A stretch of 64,000 nt of DNA from Ampelocalamus luodianensis (GCA_036346255.1 CM070634.1:83827020-83891019); one strand, 5' to 3'; counted from the first letter of the stretch, positions 34,111 through 47,709 are shown. A program made the numbers and translations. Notes: generated by a model not told the origin, from the sequence alone.

Positions 34111-36735
34111 ATCTCCCCCTTTTTGGTGATTGATGACAAATCCATCATCAATAACAATATTTGGATATAAATCATCATAAGATAAGAATTTAAGCTATCA
34201 AACTATATCCATGCATGTCACTAAGCAATTTTAAAGCTTCAAGCAATATGCATATGAGAATGACATGCTTGAAATAAGGTGAAAAGGTGAAAACACAAGA
34301 GAAAATCCAAATGGAAATATATTGATCATATAAGCATTCTCCCGCTTTTGGCATTAATCACCAAAAATCCAAAACATATCTAAGCCAACATAGAATTGTT
34401 TCCAAAAACAATGAGCTTAGCAATTGAATTCATTTTATTTTGATCATATAAATATTCTCCCCCTTTTTGAAGTATGGTTTTGTTTCCAAGATATTTGAGG
34501 AAAACCAAAATAGGTCACAAACTCTCCTTTTATGGCCAAAAAGAGCAAAACAACTCGAAATGAGGTCATATTTGAGTTCAACTAAAGGAAATGATGTTTG
34601 GAATGCATTGAAGGAAACTCACGTTTTAAATGTCCCCAATAAATATTTTTCATAAAGATACCATGCTCATTTTCACAAATTGGAAATCATGTTGAGCAAA
34701 AAACATTCTTAAAACATTTGAGAATGTATGGAAACAAGCTTCAAAAAATCTGAGATAAATCATGGTGCTATTCCATGTAAATACACACAATTTTCATTTT
34801 AGGAGGCTCGACCAAATATCAACTATTTTGAAGATATGAAAATCACAAAGTTTCAGAAAACTCCAAGTTTGAGGTTTTGACAATCCATTTAGACTTTGAA
34901 AGAGGGATGAAAAACAAGACAAATGAGATTCAATAACTCTGAGAAAATTTGGCATAGAATATAAACTATAGAGGTTAAAATGTCATCATTATATTTTTCT
35001 CCAATTATGAACCCATTTGGAGATACAAAAATCACAAATTAGCTCAAAACATTCAAAAGTCTGAAATTTCAGCATTTGATCAAAGTGAGAAAAAATCAAA
35101 ACTTTTTCAAACAAAGTCAAAATACTTTCAAATTTGGCAGAAACAAACTTTGGACTCCTAAGAAACTTTTCCAAGAAGAATTTTTTAAAAAGGAGTCCCA
35201 AGTCAAAAAGATATGCCAAATTGAGCTTTGTAAGCAACATTTTGTTCCACAAGTAGAAAAGTCAAGATATTTTCATATGAAGTCCAAATACTTTGAAAAT
35301 TTCTAGAATTTAACTTTGGACTATTTAAAATATTTGCCAAAAAGAATTTTTGTAAAAGGATTTTTCTTTCAAAAGATATGGCAAAAAGTGCTTTGTAGGC
35401 ACATAAAGAGAATGATTTTCCATTGAATGTTCAAAATGCAAACCAATTTGAATTTCTTGGATATTTTCACTTTCTTGGCTTTGTATGAGTTAGAAATACT
35501 ATTTTAAGCCAAGATACACAAAGAAATCCGGCTTAAATAGCCAAACTCACTATATGCAAGAATAGGTCATTTTGGATTAAAACTAGTTTTTCGGTGAACT
35601 TCAAATGAATATAACTTTTTAACGGCTGGTCTTTTGTAAAAACCTTGAACTAGAGTAATATTTGAAATTACCAACCCTACAAGTTTGGCATTGACAACTT
35701 TTTCAAAAACTCAATAGATTTTGACTTACAAAAATATGTTATTTAATCCAAAATGAAGATCATACAAGATCCTTTTGGGGCCAAATTTGCTACTTTGTTT
35801 AAAAAATATGAATTTTTACTTCAAAAGCATTGCAAAACATTTGAAATATATATTTAAATAATTTTATCTAGTTTTCATTAATTTGAGCCTTTTAAGCAAG
35901 ATTTTTGACTTTTGACAAAAGCGCCTCTTTTAAAAAGGCTAAACTTGCATATCGTTGACAATTTAACTCCAAAAATACCAAATGAAGCAAATGTGAATGA
36001 AAAACAAGCATTCACAAGATCCATCAATCATTTTGGGCAAATAGGTAAAATAGTTTTCCCAATATTAATATTTTACCCTTTTTTTAAATATACCCAAAAT
36101 ATTTAATATATTTTTAAAAACTCCCTCTTACACAAAGGTTCCTCTTAACATTTCTTTCTTCTCCTTCGACGCACAAAGGATTATTTTCCATCTTGTCATC
36201 TTCTGATTTGTCATCTCTCCCCCTTTAAGCTTATGCAAGCTCTAATTGCATTTCTCTCTCCCTATCTGTAATCAAGCACCAAAAACTTAGACATCAAAGA
36301 TTTTTTCTATTCTATGTAATAGGTGCTTTTAACCTTTTGTGGTCATTGTCTTTTCTATGAAGAGCATACATCACTTTGAATTGATACCACTTATGATAAC
36401 ATTTGATACCACTTGTGAGAATGGTTGATACCAAGAATAATTGATTCTATTTGTAAATACTTGATACCATTTGTATGCACAATTAATATCCCTTGTAAAC
36501 CCAAAGTTGATTTCGGCACTTGATCTTCTCTTAAAGGATTGAAATCCACTTGTGAACACTAATTTTAGATTTCACTTGAATAATGAAGGTACCAAATGGA
36601 GTTCACTTGTAAGCCACTTGATATTGCTTGAGAGATCTTCAAAAATTGCCACTTGAGAAGATACCACATATCGGAGAGAGCTTGGTCAAGAAAATATTTT
36701 CCTCGGCAAAGAAGGAAATATTTTCCTCGGCAAAG
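34111..36735 (-). other. Non-coding internal region of Sirevirus E
   Basis: AT-rich sequence with no RT, integrase or gag motif in any frame. It carries four tracts that read as polypurine tracts on the minus strand: 34111-34125, 34337-34350, 34453-34468 and 36216-36226. Multiple tracts in the long non-coding segment before the 3' LTR are a known Sirevirus trait. The remaining 1.7 kb has no structure I can name. Confidence 0.6.
36382..36469 (-). repeat. Four TGGTATCA motifs in E
   Basis: TGATACCA occurs at 36382, 36404, 36426 and 36462. On the minus strand each is TGGTATCA, the first eight bases of the tRNA-iMet primer-binding site. The first three are spaced exactly 22 bp. They lie just inside the 5' LTR side of E. 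Confidence 0.6.
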
Positions 36736-36799
36736 AAGGAAATTATATAACACATGATGCATCCTCTTCTTGAACCTTGACTTGATGACGATCAACTCA
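36736..36799 (-). repeat. E 5' LTR fragment left of CACTA G
   Basis: CATGATGCATCCTC and GATCAACTCA match 28333-28377, and the match continues after G at 48784. This shows that G inserted into this LTR. Confidence 0.7.
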
Positions 36800-37188
36800 C
36801 ACTACTACAGAAAAAGTCTTCACAAACGGTTGAAAAACGTTATCACAGACGATTTCGTGAGCCATCTGAGTCTATGGGTCAGTGATGATGAGGTCAACAC
36901 AGACGGTTTTCAAACCGCTCGTAATGCATATCGTTACTGCATTTGTTATTAAATCGAAACCGCTCGTGATAGTTACCTATCATGCACGCTTTGTAGATGA
37001 AACCGTCTGTGATTATGGATATACCACAGACGGTTTGTAGCAGAAACCGTCTGTGATGATGGATATATCACATACAGGTTTTAGATGAAACCGTGTATGA
37101 TAGTTACCTATCACAATCGGTTTGTAGATGAAACCGTCTATGATTATGGATATATCACAGACGGTTTGTAGCTGGAACCGTCTGTGAT

Positions 37189-37190
<2 letters not shown>
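36800..37190. repeat. CACTA G left subterminal repeats
   Basis: About ten copies of the core CAGACGGTTT or its complement AAACCGTCTG are arranged as inverted pairs. The same motif family occurs at 45850-45935, 47305-47545 and 48425-48760. Confidence 0.85.
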
Positions 37191-37706
<516 letters not shown>

Positions 37707-37891
37707 TGAAATGGCAGGACATACCTGGCAAAGGTGAAATGAAGATTGATTACTGCTCTCAAAAGGCTAATTGCACAAGATTAAAACTTGCTAATATATT
37801 CAAACTAGTGGACCACTATAACATCCCCAAATTAATTAATGGTAGTTAGTATGCATCTTATCAGTATGCATGACATTTTGGAGTCATTTGC

Positions 37892-40358
37892 TGTAACACC
37901 CCAGCTCAGCATTGAGCCTAGAATGCTACTAAAATTAAATTAAACTAAACTAAACTAAGACCGATTACAATTTTTCGGCAAAACCTCCTTTATATAGTCA
38001 ACTATACCGAGGTTCCAACAATTAATCATGGCATTTATCAATATCTTCATAATCAAGTTCACACAAGCATGCAAGATGATCGAATCAACCTAATCAAGAC
38101 TTGCTATTCTCAATATCACAATTAACATAATACTCAAAACCATCTATGAGTGATTCTCAAGCAGTTTACTTATTCCTGAAATGAAACTAAATGGCAAACG
38201 CCTTAAGGTCGTGAGTGCATCCAACTTCTACTCCCTCCCATGCATGTCGTTCCTGCCAGATGTACCTAAAACATATCAAAGCAAGAGTGAGCCCAAAGAC
38301 TCGGCAAGTATCAACAAGGCTAATACAAGTTTGCAGTCATAGCATCATTAATCCACAATAACAATACACTAATCATAGCTTTCATACTTAAGGAATGCGA
38401 TCAATGCAATGCACCTTTTGAACTTTATCTCTTTTCGCATTTTACCGGTAATGCGGGGTATACATCCGTCGATGTGTACCCTTGCCTGTGCCCTCTGGCA
38501 CAGGGACCAAGAGCCTATACACCACATGTATAGGGACCTTTGCCCATCATCTTAATGATGGGGACCTCTTTACTCATTGCCCACATTCCACGAATGTGGG
38601 GACCTCAAACCCATCATCTACATGACGGGGACCTCAAATAAGCATAGTCACCACGTGACCAAGCCTCCAATATGATAGCACGATGCACATGAACAAACTT
38701 TAAACCATCATACATATGTATTCACAACAACGTCATACAAGAATAATCTTATTCATACTTCTAGCATTTCTCATCATTGATATTCATAACATTCTAGCAT
38801 CCATGAATAGCACATATATTCATAATACTAGCAAATATGAACAATCCCTCAAGAATAACAATTAATCATATCTCAAGTATTCATCATCCTTAATCATACA
38901 TATCACACTATCAACCATGCATGGTTATTACGCATCAAAGTACTAGCATCCTCTATCAAACATTCATAATTATTCACTCAATCAGAGTACTTGCATTCAC
39001 CAAGATAAATTGGAACTCATTACACTAACATCCATACATGGCTATTATGAGCCAAACACAAACAGTCACAGCATACAAGCATAATTATACGATAACCCGA
39101 ATACTTGCCTCAACCGTGCGAGAACGGTGGACGCGAAGAGGGTGCTGCCCCTGGGATCACGCTCCCACCTGAACATAAAGATAACCCAATATAAGACCAA
39201 CATAATGGACCAAAATCATAAATAACAACACCATTTAACTCGCTAAACTCCCACACGTTTCCAATCTTCTAATTTCTGACGATCGATTTGGTGTTCACTG
39301 CAGACAGTCAACTTCTAAAATACATAACTTTCTGCTCAGGAGTCCAAATAAGATATTATTAGACTTTCTTGAAAGGTAATTAAATTACCTAAATAAACTT
39401 AGTTGGGGAGCCCTTTTGATTCTGCCAATTACTGCCCCTACCAAGCCAAACTACAGAACATCAATTATCACGTCGGGTTCTCTGGACAGTATACTAAAAC
39501 CACCATAACTTTTGCTAAGAAAGTCTAAATCTTGCGTTCTTTATCTCTATGAAAAGGTATGGAAATTATCTACATTTTTTGTTATATTGGGATCCCCTGA
39601 TTTTCCCTTTAACTAACAGTTTTATCCAGTTTTCTACAGACTGTACAAATGCTGACAGATCAGTAGGACAGCGATACTAAAAAAACTCATAACTCTCTGA
39701 CCGTTAATCGGATTTGGGCGTTCTTGGCGGCCACTGAAAGCTAAGAACATTATCTACATAACTCTAGCAGACCAAAACTCCTAATTCGAAATCTAAACAC
39801 ACAAAACTGACCACGCAATAATCTGGACAGAACACGATCTATTAAACCGACGCAAATCAATCTACCAAACGACATCAACCGCAACTACTACGCATCAACC
39901 AACGAAGAACACGTGACGTTACCCTTGTATAATCACATCAAGATGATGAACTCTCCCCGCGAAGTTGATCTCCTCTCCTTTCTTCACTTGATCGGCAGTA
40001 GGGAGCACCAACGGCGAGGAAGAGAGGCACCAATGGAGGGGAGCACCACCATGGAGGAGAGGGCGTGCTACAGTGATGGCGGCGGCACTGTAGCTATAGT
40101 GCATCTAGGGTTTCCCCCTTCCTTTTATTGGTGGCCAACCCCTCATGGGCATCCTGGGCCAAGGCCCGAGGCCCAAGTTGCCAAAAAACTGCAGAAACCC
40201 CCCTTTTTATGTCTAATTTCTCTTTTGAACGCTTTCTTTCGTAGAATAAATCGGAGTATTACATTAAAACCCCTCTTTCTCCTGTTCAATCGCTTTGCTA
40301 AAATAAATATTCTCCCGATTTTATTATTCTCTCCCGATTTATTTTTTGGGGTATTACA
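37892..40358 (-). repeat. Solo LTR related to K, nested in C2
   Basis: On the minus strand it starts TGTAATACCCC at 40358 and ends GGTGTTACA at 37892, like the K LTR. A perfect 5-bp duplication TTTGC flanks it (37887-37891 and 40359-40363). The body shares the K landmark TTCTTAGCTTTC...GGCGGCCGCCAAGAAC-like segment near 39715-39750. At 2467 bp, diverged from K, it is an older subfamily. Confidence 0.9.
38440..38640 (-). repeat. Array of hairpins with a constant GGGACC spacer in the solo LTR
   Basis: Six consecutive stem-loops, each closed by GGGACC on the plus strand, have stems of different sequence: GTACAC-type, GTGCC/GGCAC, TATAC/GTATA, CCATCAT/ATGATGG, CCCACATTC/GAATGTGGG and CCATCAT/ATGACGG. 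The unit spacing is about 25-45 bp. This is the counterpart of the K array. Confidence 0.85.
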
Positions 40359-43300
40359 TTTGCATAATATTTTGCACTTGGAAATTTATCAAACAAATTA
40401 AACATACACTTCAAATATGAACTCCAAATAAAAACAGGAACAAAAACCTTTGATCATCATCTGGAAACAATTTATTCAAATACTATGATAATTATCATGA
40501 ATTAATATAATTTTTCCAAAATTTTTGGAACCTAATTCAACCCCCAGAAAATTCAAGCTCATTACAAAGACCTAACCTAAGTCTAAATTTAAAAATTACA
40601 AATTAATTCATGAACAGTGGGTTTTAAATTTTATATGGGTACTATATTATCCCAGGAACCCCTCTGATTAATTTCAGAATTTTAGGATTTTTATTGCTAT
40701 TTTTAGTGGCTTGGTCAAATTAGAAGGGCTGCTTTGAATTATTGGTCAACTGTTGGACTCAGCCCTAACCCAACCGACCGGACCCGAACCAGTCACCGAC
40801 CGAGCCTGCACCGCTTCACTCGACTGGACTGGACCAACTCGCACTACACCCCCTTCACTTGTGCCTCTGACCACGCGGGCCCACGCCGTCAGCCCATCTT
40901 CTTCCTCCCGTTGGCTCGGGCAGGGCTTCACTACCACGCGCCCACAACGCTCTGAGCCGCCTTCGTCAACGCGAGCGACGCCGTTCCTCCACCGCCCGCG
41001 ACAACCAGTCCCCGAGCTCCGCTAGCTCACGCCGCTTAGTTCTCCGTCCTCAGACCTGCACAAAACGGGCGCCATCTCTCTCTCTCTCCCCTCACTTCTC
41101 TCCTCGGCTGTGGGAGAGAAGGAAGCTTTGAGCTCTCCTCCGTCCCGGTAAGCACCACCACGACCGCGCCGTTCTTTTCCTATCTCGATGTCGTTTCTGT
41201 TTTCGCTAACCCGAGCCCCTCACTCGCAGTGTATCTCTCGGAACACCGTCGTGCTCCCACTGCTTCCAGAGCGCGGCCACCGTGCGCCATCGTGCCCCTA
41301 CGCGCCTGGGGTGAGCTTGTCTTGCATGATCATGTCAATCTCGTTCGCTTAATTGTTCTGAGCAGTCCAGTGCGTTTAATTGAGTTTTTGTTTAGTATCG
41401 AAGGGGTGCGGCGCTTTCTTCCCTGGCCCCGGCCATAAGTGTCGCCCGCACCGCCGCGTCATCCCCGGCGAGCCCTACATTAATTCTTCATACCAGGAGC
41501 ACCGTCGTGACCTACTCCACCTTCCCCAACTTCCCACTGGAGCTCTCCACCACCCGGCTGCTGCCTCCACGACGTCCTCGTCGCGCCGCCGCTGGCTCGC
41601 GTCGCCGGAATCCCTCGGCCACTCCCCGTCGTCACTAAGTACTCCGGTGAGTTCCCCTTAGCACCCTTGTGCTCATGCTCCTCCTACTTTGCCCTCTATT
41701 CCACCCGGGTAGCATCGCCATGGTTCACCTCCACGGCCGGCCACCCCGTGCCCATGGCGAGCCGCCACCGAGCCGCTTGAGCTCCAAAACCGCTAACCCT
41801 AGCCTCCTTGTTCCCCAGGCTTTCCGTTTTTGTGGTCGCCTCCGCCACGCCGCCGCTTCCTCACTGGCGACGAATCACGCCCGAACCACCCTGGACCTCT
41901 CCTGTGACAGCCTTCTCTGTTGTCGCTGTACTTGAACCTTTGTCACTGAAAACTGGGAACCCACTGGTAAGGTTAACAATCTCTTGGCGGCCCATTAGTT
42001 CACTCCAATGCTTTGACCTTTTAAAAGTTTGAATTTTGGTGGAAGTTTAGGCAATGGCATTTCAGCTCAGAAGAAGTTTCTTTTGTCTGTTGAATGAGCA
42101 GTTGTTTGATCAGAAAAGAGTTTAGATGAAAATTGGAAGTGTCAGTAGACCCCAATTGCAAAGCCAGCTATCTAATGCTAACCAATAGTTTGAATGTCAG
42201 TTAGGTCACTCAAATAACTTAACCTTTTTGAAATTGATATTTGAAGGAAGTAGCCAGAAGCACCTCAAATCAGGAAGTTGTCTGTTGCAATATGTATAAA
42301 CAGAGAAGTGTTCATAGGAGGAATTGAAATGACAGTGGACTAATACAGCTTATAGAAGTACATTTGACAAAAGGATAATTGAATCAAATGAGAAAAACTC
42401 ATTTAACAATGCCTCAGTATAGCAAATCCTTTTTATGAAATGCATTGACAAAAAAGATGATCTGAGCTAGCTAAGGAATGACAGTAAGCAAATAACCCTT
42501 TTAGTGCAAGTGGGAAAAGGGTTGTGTTAAAAAAAAAGGCCATTAGAAATTGACAGTAAGCTAGGAAAAGCGCTTTGTTAGTGAAACCCATTTGCAAAAC
42601 CAATTATCAAATGATAACAAGTGTTATAGTTGTCCATTAGTTCACTGAAAGGCATTAACTAATTTGAAAATTGAAATTTAAAGAAATTTTAGTTAGCAAC
42701 ATTGCAGTTCAAAAAGCAGTTTTCCTTTGTCAAAAATTTGAATAGGGAAGGTGTGTAGTTGAAGGTTTGAGTTGGTAGTAGGTTAATAACATTTTAATAC
42801 AAACAACTAGTAAGCTAATTAGTCCAGTGAGCATTGTAATTAGCAAATTGGAACTCTGGGCTAGTAAGAAGATTAGTTAAACAGCAAATCATGTTTTATG
42901 AAATACTGACAGAGAAGATAATCAGTGGTTGATTAAAAAGAACAGTAGGTGAGTGACTTTGTTAATATAAATGGTTGGAAATTTTATTAAATTATAATAG
43001 CCATATGAACTCTAATTGAACTAATTATATCACCTAAAATCATGACCTACCTATTATATAAATTTCATGCATTTTTGAGTACTTTGGATTGTTGGCTTTA
43101 ATTGATATTTATTGCAATATCGTTTTTTTATTAGGTTTTCGACGATACCATTATATTCGTGAGATCAAATTAAGTGTAACCTGAGAATGAACATGTGATA
43201 CCAGCAAAGGTACGGGCACCCTCCTCTTGATCATATTGCTCCCAGTGGTTTTTAAATGTTTTGTGTGAGTTTTATTATTCGCAATTGCATGCTATTTTGA

Positions 43301-44948
43301 AATATATGTTTATGGGTAGAAGTAGTTAATCTCCTAATTGCTGCATTAGCCCTCCTTTGAATGTTGATTACCCTTTTACCTTGAATGACTAAGGTTATAT
43401 GTTATATGGGTTGTTTGCTAGTTTGTAGAACGATGCTTAGCCATGCTAGTAGTTGTAGCCGAAAGCGGTTGATGGAGCTAGTCCATCGGTCAGTGGATTG
43501 AATTGAATCTTGATGAAATTTGAGGATTATATGGATTGAATTATATTGATATTGAGGATTGTTTCCAGATCTTCGAATCTGGTTATTTGTGACTTGTTAG
43601 GTGGTTTATTGCTGTGTGTTGGACTTGGACGGGTGATAGGGTGATGAAGGGGTGGTCCCGGATTCGTGTAGCCCCGTCTGGGTATATGAGGACCGGTCTG
43701 TGGTGTGATGAACCAAGTCTTACGTACAACCACACGCCGGGTTTATGGGCGATGGCTTGGCTGAATAATTTGTTGTGTGTTAGCTATCAGAACACAATCA
43801 GGTTGACAATTGTTATTGTTATTTTTAATTGTTCTCTTGTCAATCTGGTGGGGGCATGTTAAGTTTTGTCTTACTTGCTCTTAAGGGTCTCTTGTTTGAA
43901 AAGGGATTTACTTACACAACGGGGTTCACCTGTGGTCAGGAGATTCTTAGTCTCCCATGGGGTTTTATGTTCCTCGGGTGGGTTGATAGTTAGGACATGG
44001 CATTGTAAAGGCCTCGTTATGATATCTTAGTCACACTCCTTGGGAAGAGTGCATGGCGATAGTATAAGGTGTTCATATCGTGTGGGTAAAGCTGTACAAC
44101 TCTGCAGAGTAACTAAATCTATTCGAATAGCCTCGTCCTAGGTTATGGACATCACTTGTGGGAAAGCATGCACAGTTAGATTTTGGGAAATTAAGTTTGG
44201 GTTATGGTTGAAAATGTTATGTCATTATGTTAGTTTGTTCAAATCTGAAATGAATTCATGAACGCGTAGTTCGCGCATTATTTTTTGTTGAAGAATGAAT
44301 GATGCCACGAATGAGATGTTCGTGTGTTGATTATTTGGAGTGTATACCATTGATGATCATTACTTACTGCTATAAAATGTTTTCTAAATGTTTTACAAAT
44401 GGCAAGTTAGAATCTTTTATCCATGTGTAAAACTTGCTTTACGCTGAAAATTGACTAGTGTAAAAGCCTTCCATTGATACTTACATGCATCCTTATTTCT
44501 TTTGAAAGTCTCGCGAGTACAACTTTGTACTCTAACAGTGTCTATTTGTTCAGGTGAGAACGACAGGTGCAACGGCTTTAACTCCAGTTGGTTGCTTGTG
44601 GGATTGTGGGCATACCAACTCGGTTATTCCCTTTTTATTTTAAGTTTATCTTCCGCTGCAATTTTATTTGTGTTAATTAGATTTGGCCGATCGGCCCTCT
44701 TTTGCAACCTTGTACTATAAGGTGCTATTTAAATGATGTTGTAATTGATTCTTTTATTCTTGTATATTGTGTATGGATGTGATTGCAATGTTGTGTACTA
44801 GGATATGTGCATGTTAGCCACTGATCCTTGGGAGCTAGCATGTGACACATATCCGGATCACTCGGAATCGTGTGTGTCTCACGTTAAGTGTTGCGTTTAT
44901 AGCGTAATCACTTAGCTTGATACGGATCCGATCTCGGGGGTCCTCACA

Positions 44949-45180
44949 ACCGCACATGATTAACCCTACTCATGCCCTTTCCCCTATTTTTTTTCTTATT
45001 CAAGAGGGACCGCCCACATGAACTAGATATTTCACAGAGAGCTCAGCTCAACCCATAACCTACAGCCATTTCATCATCCCCCAAAATCACAAAACATTAG
45101 CCCTCAGGGCACATCACAGAAGCGTAGTCGATAGCTCTTAAGATTTATCACTGAGCAAGGGGAAGGGAAAGGGCTCATCC
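44949..45180. other. CACTA G interior, nothing recognised
   Basis: Mixed-composition sequence between C2 and the TATTCAG repeat, with no frame or motif of note. Confidence 0.4.
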
Positions 45181-45183
45181 ATA

Positions 45184-45470
45184 TCATCGAGAGAGTATAT
45201 TCAATATTCAGTATTCAGCAATACTTCAATATTCAGTATTCAGTATTCAGCAAGCAGTATATTCAGTTCAGTTCAATAGTTCAATATTCACTTATTTAGT
45301 ATTCAGTATTCAGTTCATCAACAAGTATTCAATTCATCAACAAATGTAGGCATTAGGTACAGCAGATCAACAAGCAAATCAGTTCAGTTCATCAGTTGAT
45401 CACAAATCACAAAGCACAAAGCAGATCAGCAAGCCTCCACAGTATTCAGTTCATCAGTTTAAAAATCACA
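45184..45470. repeat. TATTCAGT-rich degenerate tandem repeat
   Basis: Many copies of TATTCAG(T), TTCAGTTCA and CATCAACAAG lie in loose tandem, with no coding frame. Confidence 0.8.
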
Positions 45471-45479
45471 AATTAGTTA

Positions 45480-45845
45480 GATGAGGGGGGAGCTACGGCG
45501 CAAGAGGGGGAGAAGAGAGGGGAGGGCGGCTGCGCGGGAAGGGAGTAGAGAGGGGAGGGCGGCGGCATGGGAGTGGGAGCAGAGGGGAGCGGCGTACCTC
45601 GATTTGGCTACGTAGATGGCGAGGCGAGCTTGATTCGGCGGGGTGAGCTCGATTCGGTGGGGGAATGGCGGCGAGCTCGATTCGGCGGCGTAGATGGTGG
45701 GGTGAGCTCGATTTGGCCGCGGTGAGGTCGAATCGGTGGCCGGGGGAGGCGCGATGCGGGAGCCCAAAGTCCCGAACCCTAGCGCGCGATGGAGAGGGGA
45801 ACGGGCGAGAGTAAGGGCACAAACCCTAGCGCGCGGGCTGTTATT
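45480..45845 (-). other. GC-rich repeat block in CACTA G
   Basis: Several units resembling GAGCTCGATTCGGCGG repeat at 45620-45740. On the minus strand two overlapping open frames (to 45822 and 45767) are rich in Pro, Ser and Arg and follow the repeat, with no domain. It could be a leader exon of a lost transposase gene, but nothing proves this. Confidence 0.4.
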
Positions 45846-45849
45846 AATA

Positions 45850-45935
45850 AAAGAATATCACAGACGGTTCCATAAAAGAACCGTCTGTGATATGTACAAT
45901 ATCATAGACGATTCTTTAAAAGAACCGTCTGTGAT
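45850..45935. repeat. Internal CACTA-type inverted motif pair
   Basis: Two adjacent inverted pairs of ATCACAGACGGTTC / GAACCGTCTGTGAT lie well inside G. They suggest an old terminus or a duplicated terminal segment. Confidence 0.75.
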
Positions 45936-46282
45936 AGCGATGTTCGGACCTTGTGTTTGGGTGGCCTGATCGAGATCTAACGGTCCATAATCGTTGCGTG
46001 TTCAGATGGTCCGAACGTTTCCGCTTGATCTGGACGGTTGATTTAAAATCGATTTACCGGCGCGTGAGTACATTCTTGATCACGATGCTATTCAATATAT
46101 ATTTTGTATAATTCAAATTCAAACTTAGTGTAGGTCACTAAACCGTGATATGTATAATATAGTAATTCGATCACCGCCAAACTAGATTTTTTTTATTTTG
46201 GAATTTACATATAGCCGAATAGCGTGGCCAGTCGCTTCTGACAAAGATTAAAAAAAAGTAGAAACCTAAATAAATCAAAATT

Positions 46283-47172
46283 TTATGGCAAATAGTCCAA
46301 CGGCTTTGCAAAGAAACTAGCATACTCATACCAAATCCTGCAGTCATCGCTGCAGAAGACGGCGTAGTCGTCCCACCCTTCCATGCTGCAGCCAGTGCTC
46401 GTGAACCGGTGGCCGTCCTCCGACAGCGCCCACACCCGACCCAGCGACCGATCTCGTTCCACGCTGCCGCCTGGACCATGTTTGCGACGAGCCTCTGGCA
46501 CCGCCTGCACTCCCGGTTGGTCCTCTTGGCCGTCTCGTACCTGCCGCCGGCCGGCCCTCCCTCGACCTACCTGATGTAGCTCTTCCCAACGTCGCGCGTC
46601 TCGCCAGCCTTATGGCTAGCGACGGCCGCCCGTTCAAGGAACACGAGGCCGTGCTGCATGTCTTGGGGCGCGAAGACAAGCGCGAGGCCGATGATGAAGC
46701 AGGCCTCCGGGTTGCCGGTGCTGTCCAGGTGGTTGACGACGGTGAGGTAGCGCTCATTGTCCTGCCACTTCATCGCCTCCTCCCGTTCCAGCGCCACATG
46801 CCTCCCCACAGCGCGCTTTTTGGACGTCTTGTACATGGCTTTGCAACTAAAATTCAAGACGACTGAATCTTAATAAAATAATTAATTACTCTATAAGAGA
46901 CAATTAAAAGGCTAAATTAATGTCGTTGTCGCTAGTCTAATTGGATCACAGTTCAGAACTAGATATTGCACATAAAACGAAATCACGTACGTGGATTGTA
47001 GGCTGGAGAGGTCAGCCATGGGCTGAGGAGAGTTCACGGCCACGAGGTGGACGATGTGGACGACGACATCGTCAGGAAGAAGGACATTGATCGTCGACCT
47101 CCTCACCAACTTGGCAGTCATGCTCCGTCTGCTCACCACGGCGTATTGATCAATACCATGCGTGCTCACCAT
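46283..47172 (-). pseudogene. Captured F-box/Sel1-like gene (broken)
   Basis: Exon 1 starts with ATG at 47172 and contains LPDDVVVHIVHLVAVN, an F-box start, then DLSSLQST to a GTACGTG donor near 46990. The acceptor TTTTAG near 46854 leads to exon 2: CKAMYKTSKKRAVGRHVALE, MKWQDNERYLTVVNHL and GNPEACFIIGLALVFAPQDM. It ends with a Cys-rich tail (FCSDDC, 46300-46345). This order fits the grass At2g35280/At1g67340-like F-box proteins, substrate adaptors of SCF ubiquitin ligases. A short deletion and a frameshift (near 46575 and 46450) break the frame. It sits under a copy of the CACTA end region (47173-47300). Confidence 0.72.
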
Positions 47173-47304
47173 GGCAAACGATGATTATTCTTATAAAACA
47201 TCGAAGAGACACATCGTATGTAACGTCGGCGTACGAGACGAAGAGATGCATCGCCTGTTAGCGCAGGAGACGAAGAGACGCATCGTGCGGGAGCCGAAAC
47301 GTTT

Positions 47305-47545
47305 AATTATCACAGACGGTTGTTTGTTGAAATCCGTCTGTGATAGTTCTAAATATCACAGACGGTTATTTTTACGAACCGTCTGTGATACTTCACAGAC
47401 GGTTTTCATAATGAACCGTTTGTGATATTACCTCTTCAAAGACGGTTTTTAGCACGGAAAGTAACACAGACGGTCGCTACACAAAAACCATCTGCCATTG
47501 TTTTTAATACAGACGGTTTGGATGAACCGTCTGTGATCAGGCGTC
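47305..47545. repeat. Subterminal repeat array between the two gene pieces of G
   Basis: Eight or more copies of CAGACGGTT / AACCGTCTG in inverted pairs, matching 48425-48760 in layout. Confidence 0.82.
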
Positions 47546-47709
47546 CAGTTTGTGATATATATAGTTCAACATATAATATAGTAATTCGATCACTTCCAAA
47601 CTAGATTTTTTTTATTTTGGAATTTACATATATATGGCCAAACAGCATGGCTAGTCGCTTCTTATAAAGATTAAAAAATGTAGAAACCTAAATAAACAAA
47701 GTTTTTCTA

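Larger units (their letters stand above)
37817..44948 (+). repeat. C2: solo copy of the long C LTR
   Basis: It starts TATAACATCCCCAAATTAATT and ends GTCCTCACA. ACCAC (37812-37816) and ACCGC (44949-44953) flank it, a probable 5-bp target duplication with one change. No internal region accompanies it, so it reads as a solo LTR. Without the nested insertion it is about 4.66 kb. Its 42960-44948 part matches C1 6974-8950 in reverse. The GC-rich part (40740-41940) has frames but no domain I recognise, so no gene is called. Confidence 0.75.

Noticed and set aside
41229..42032. Apparent exons in C2 with GT/AG-like borders
   Set aside because: No recognisable protein family, and the borders are common by chance in GC-rich sequence.
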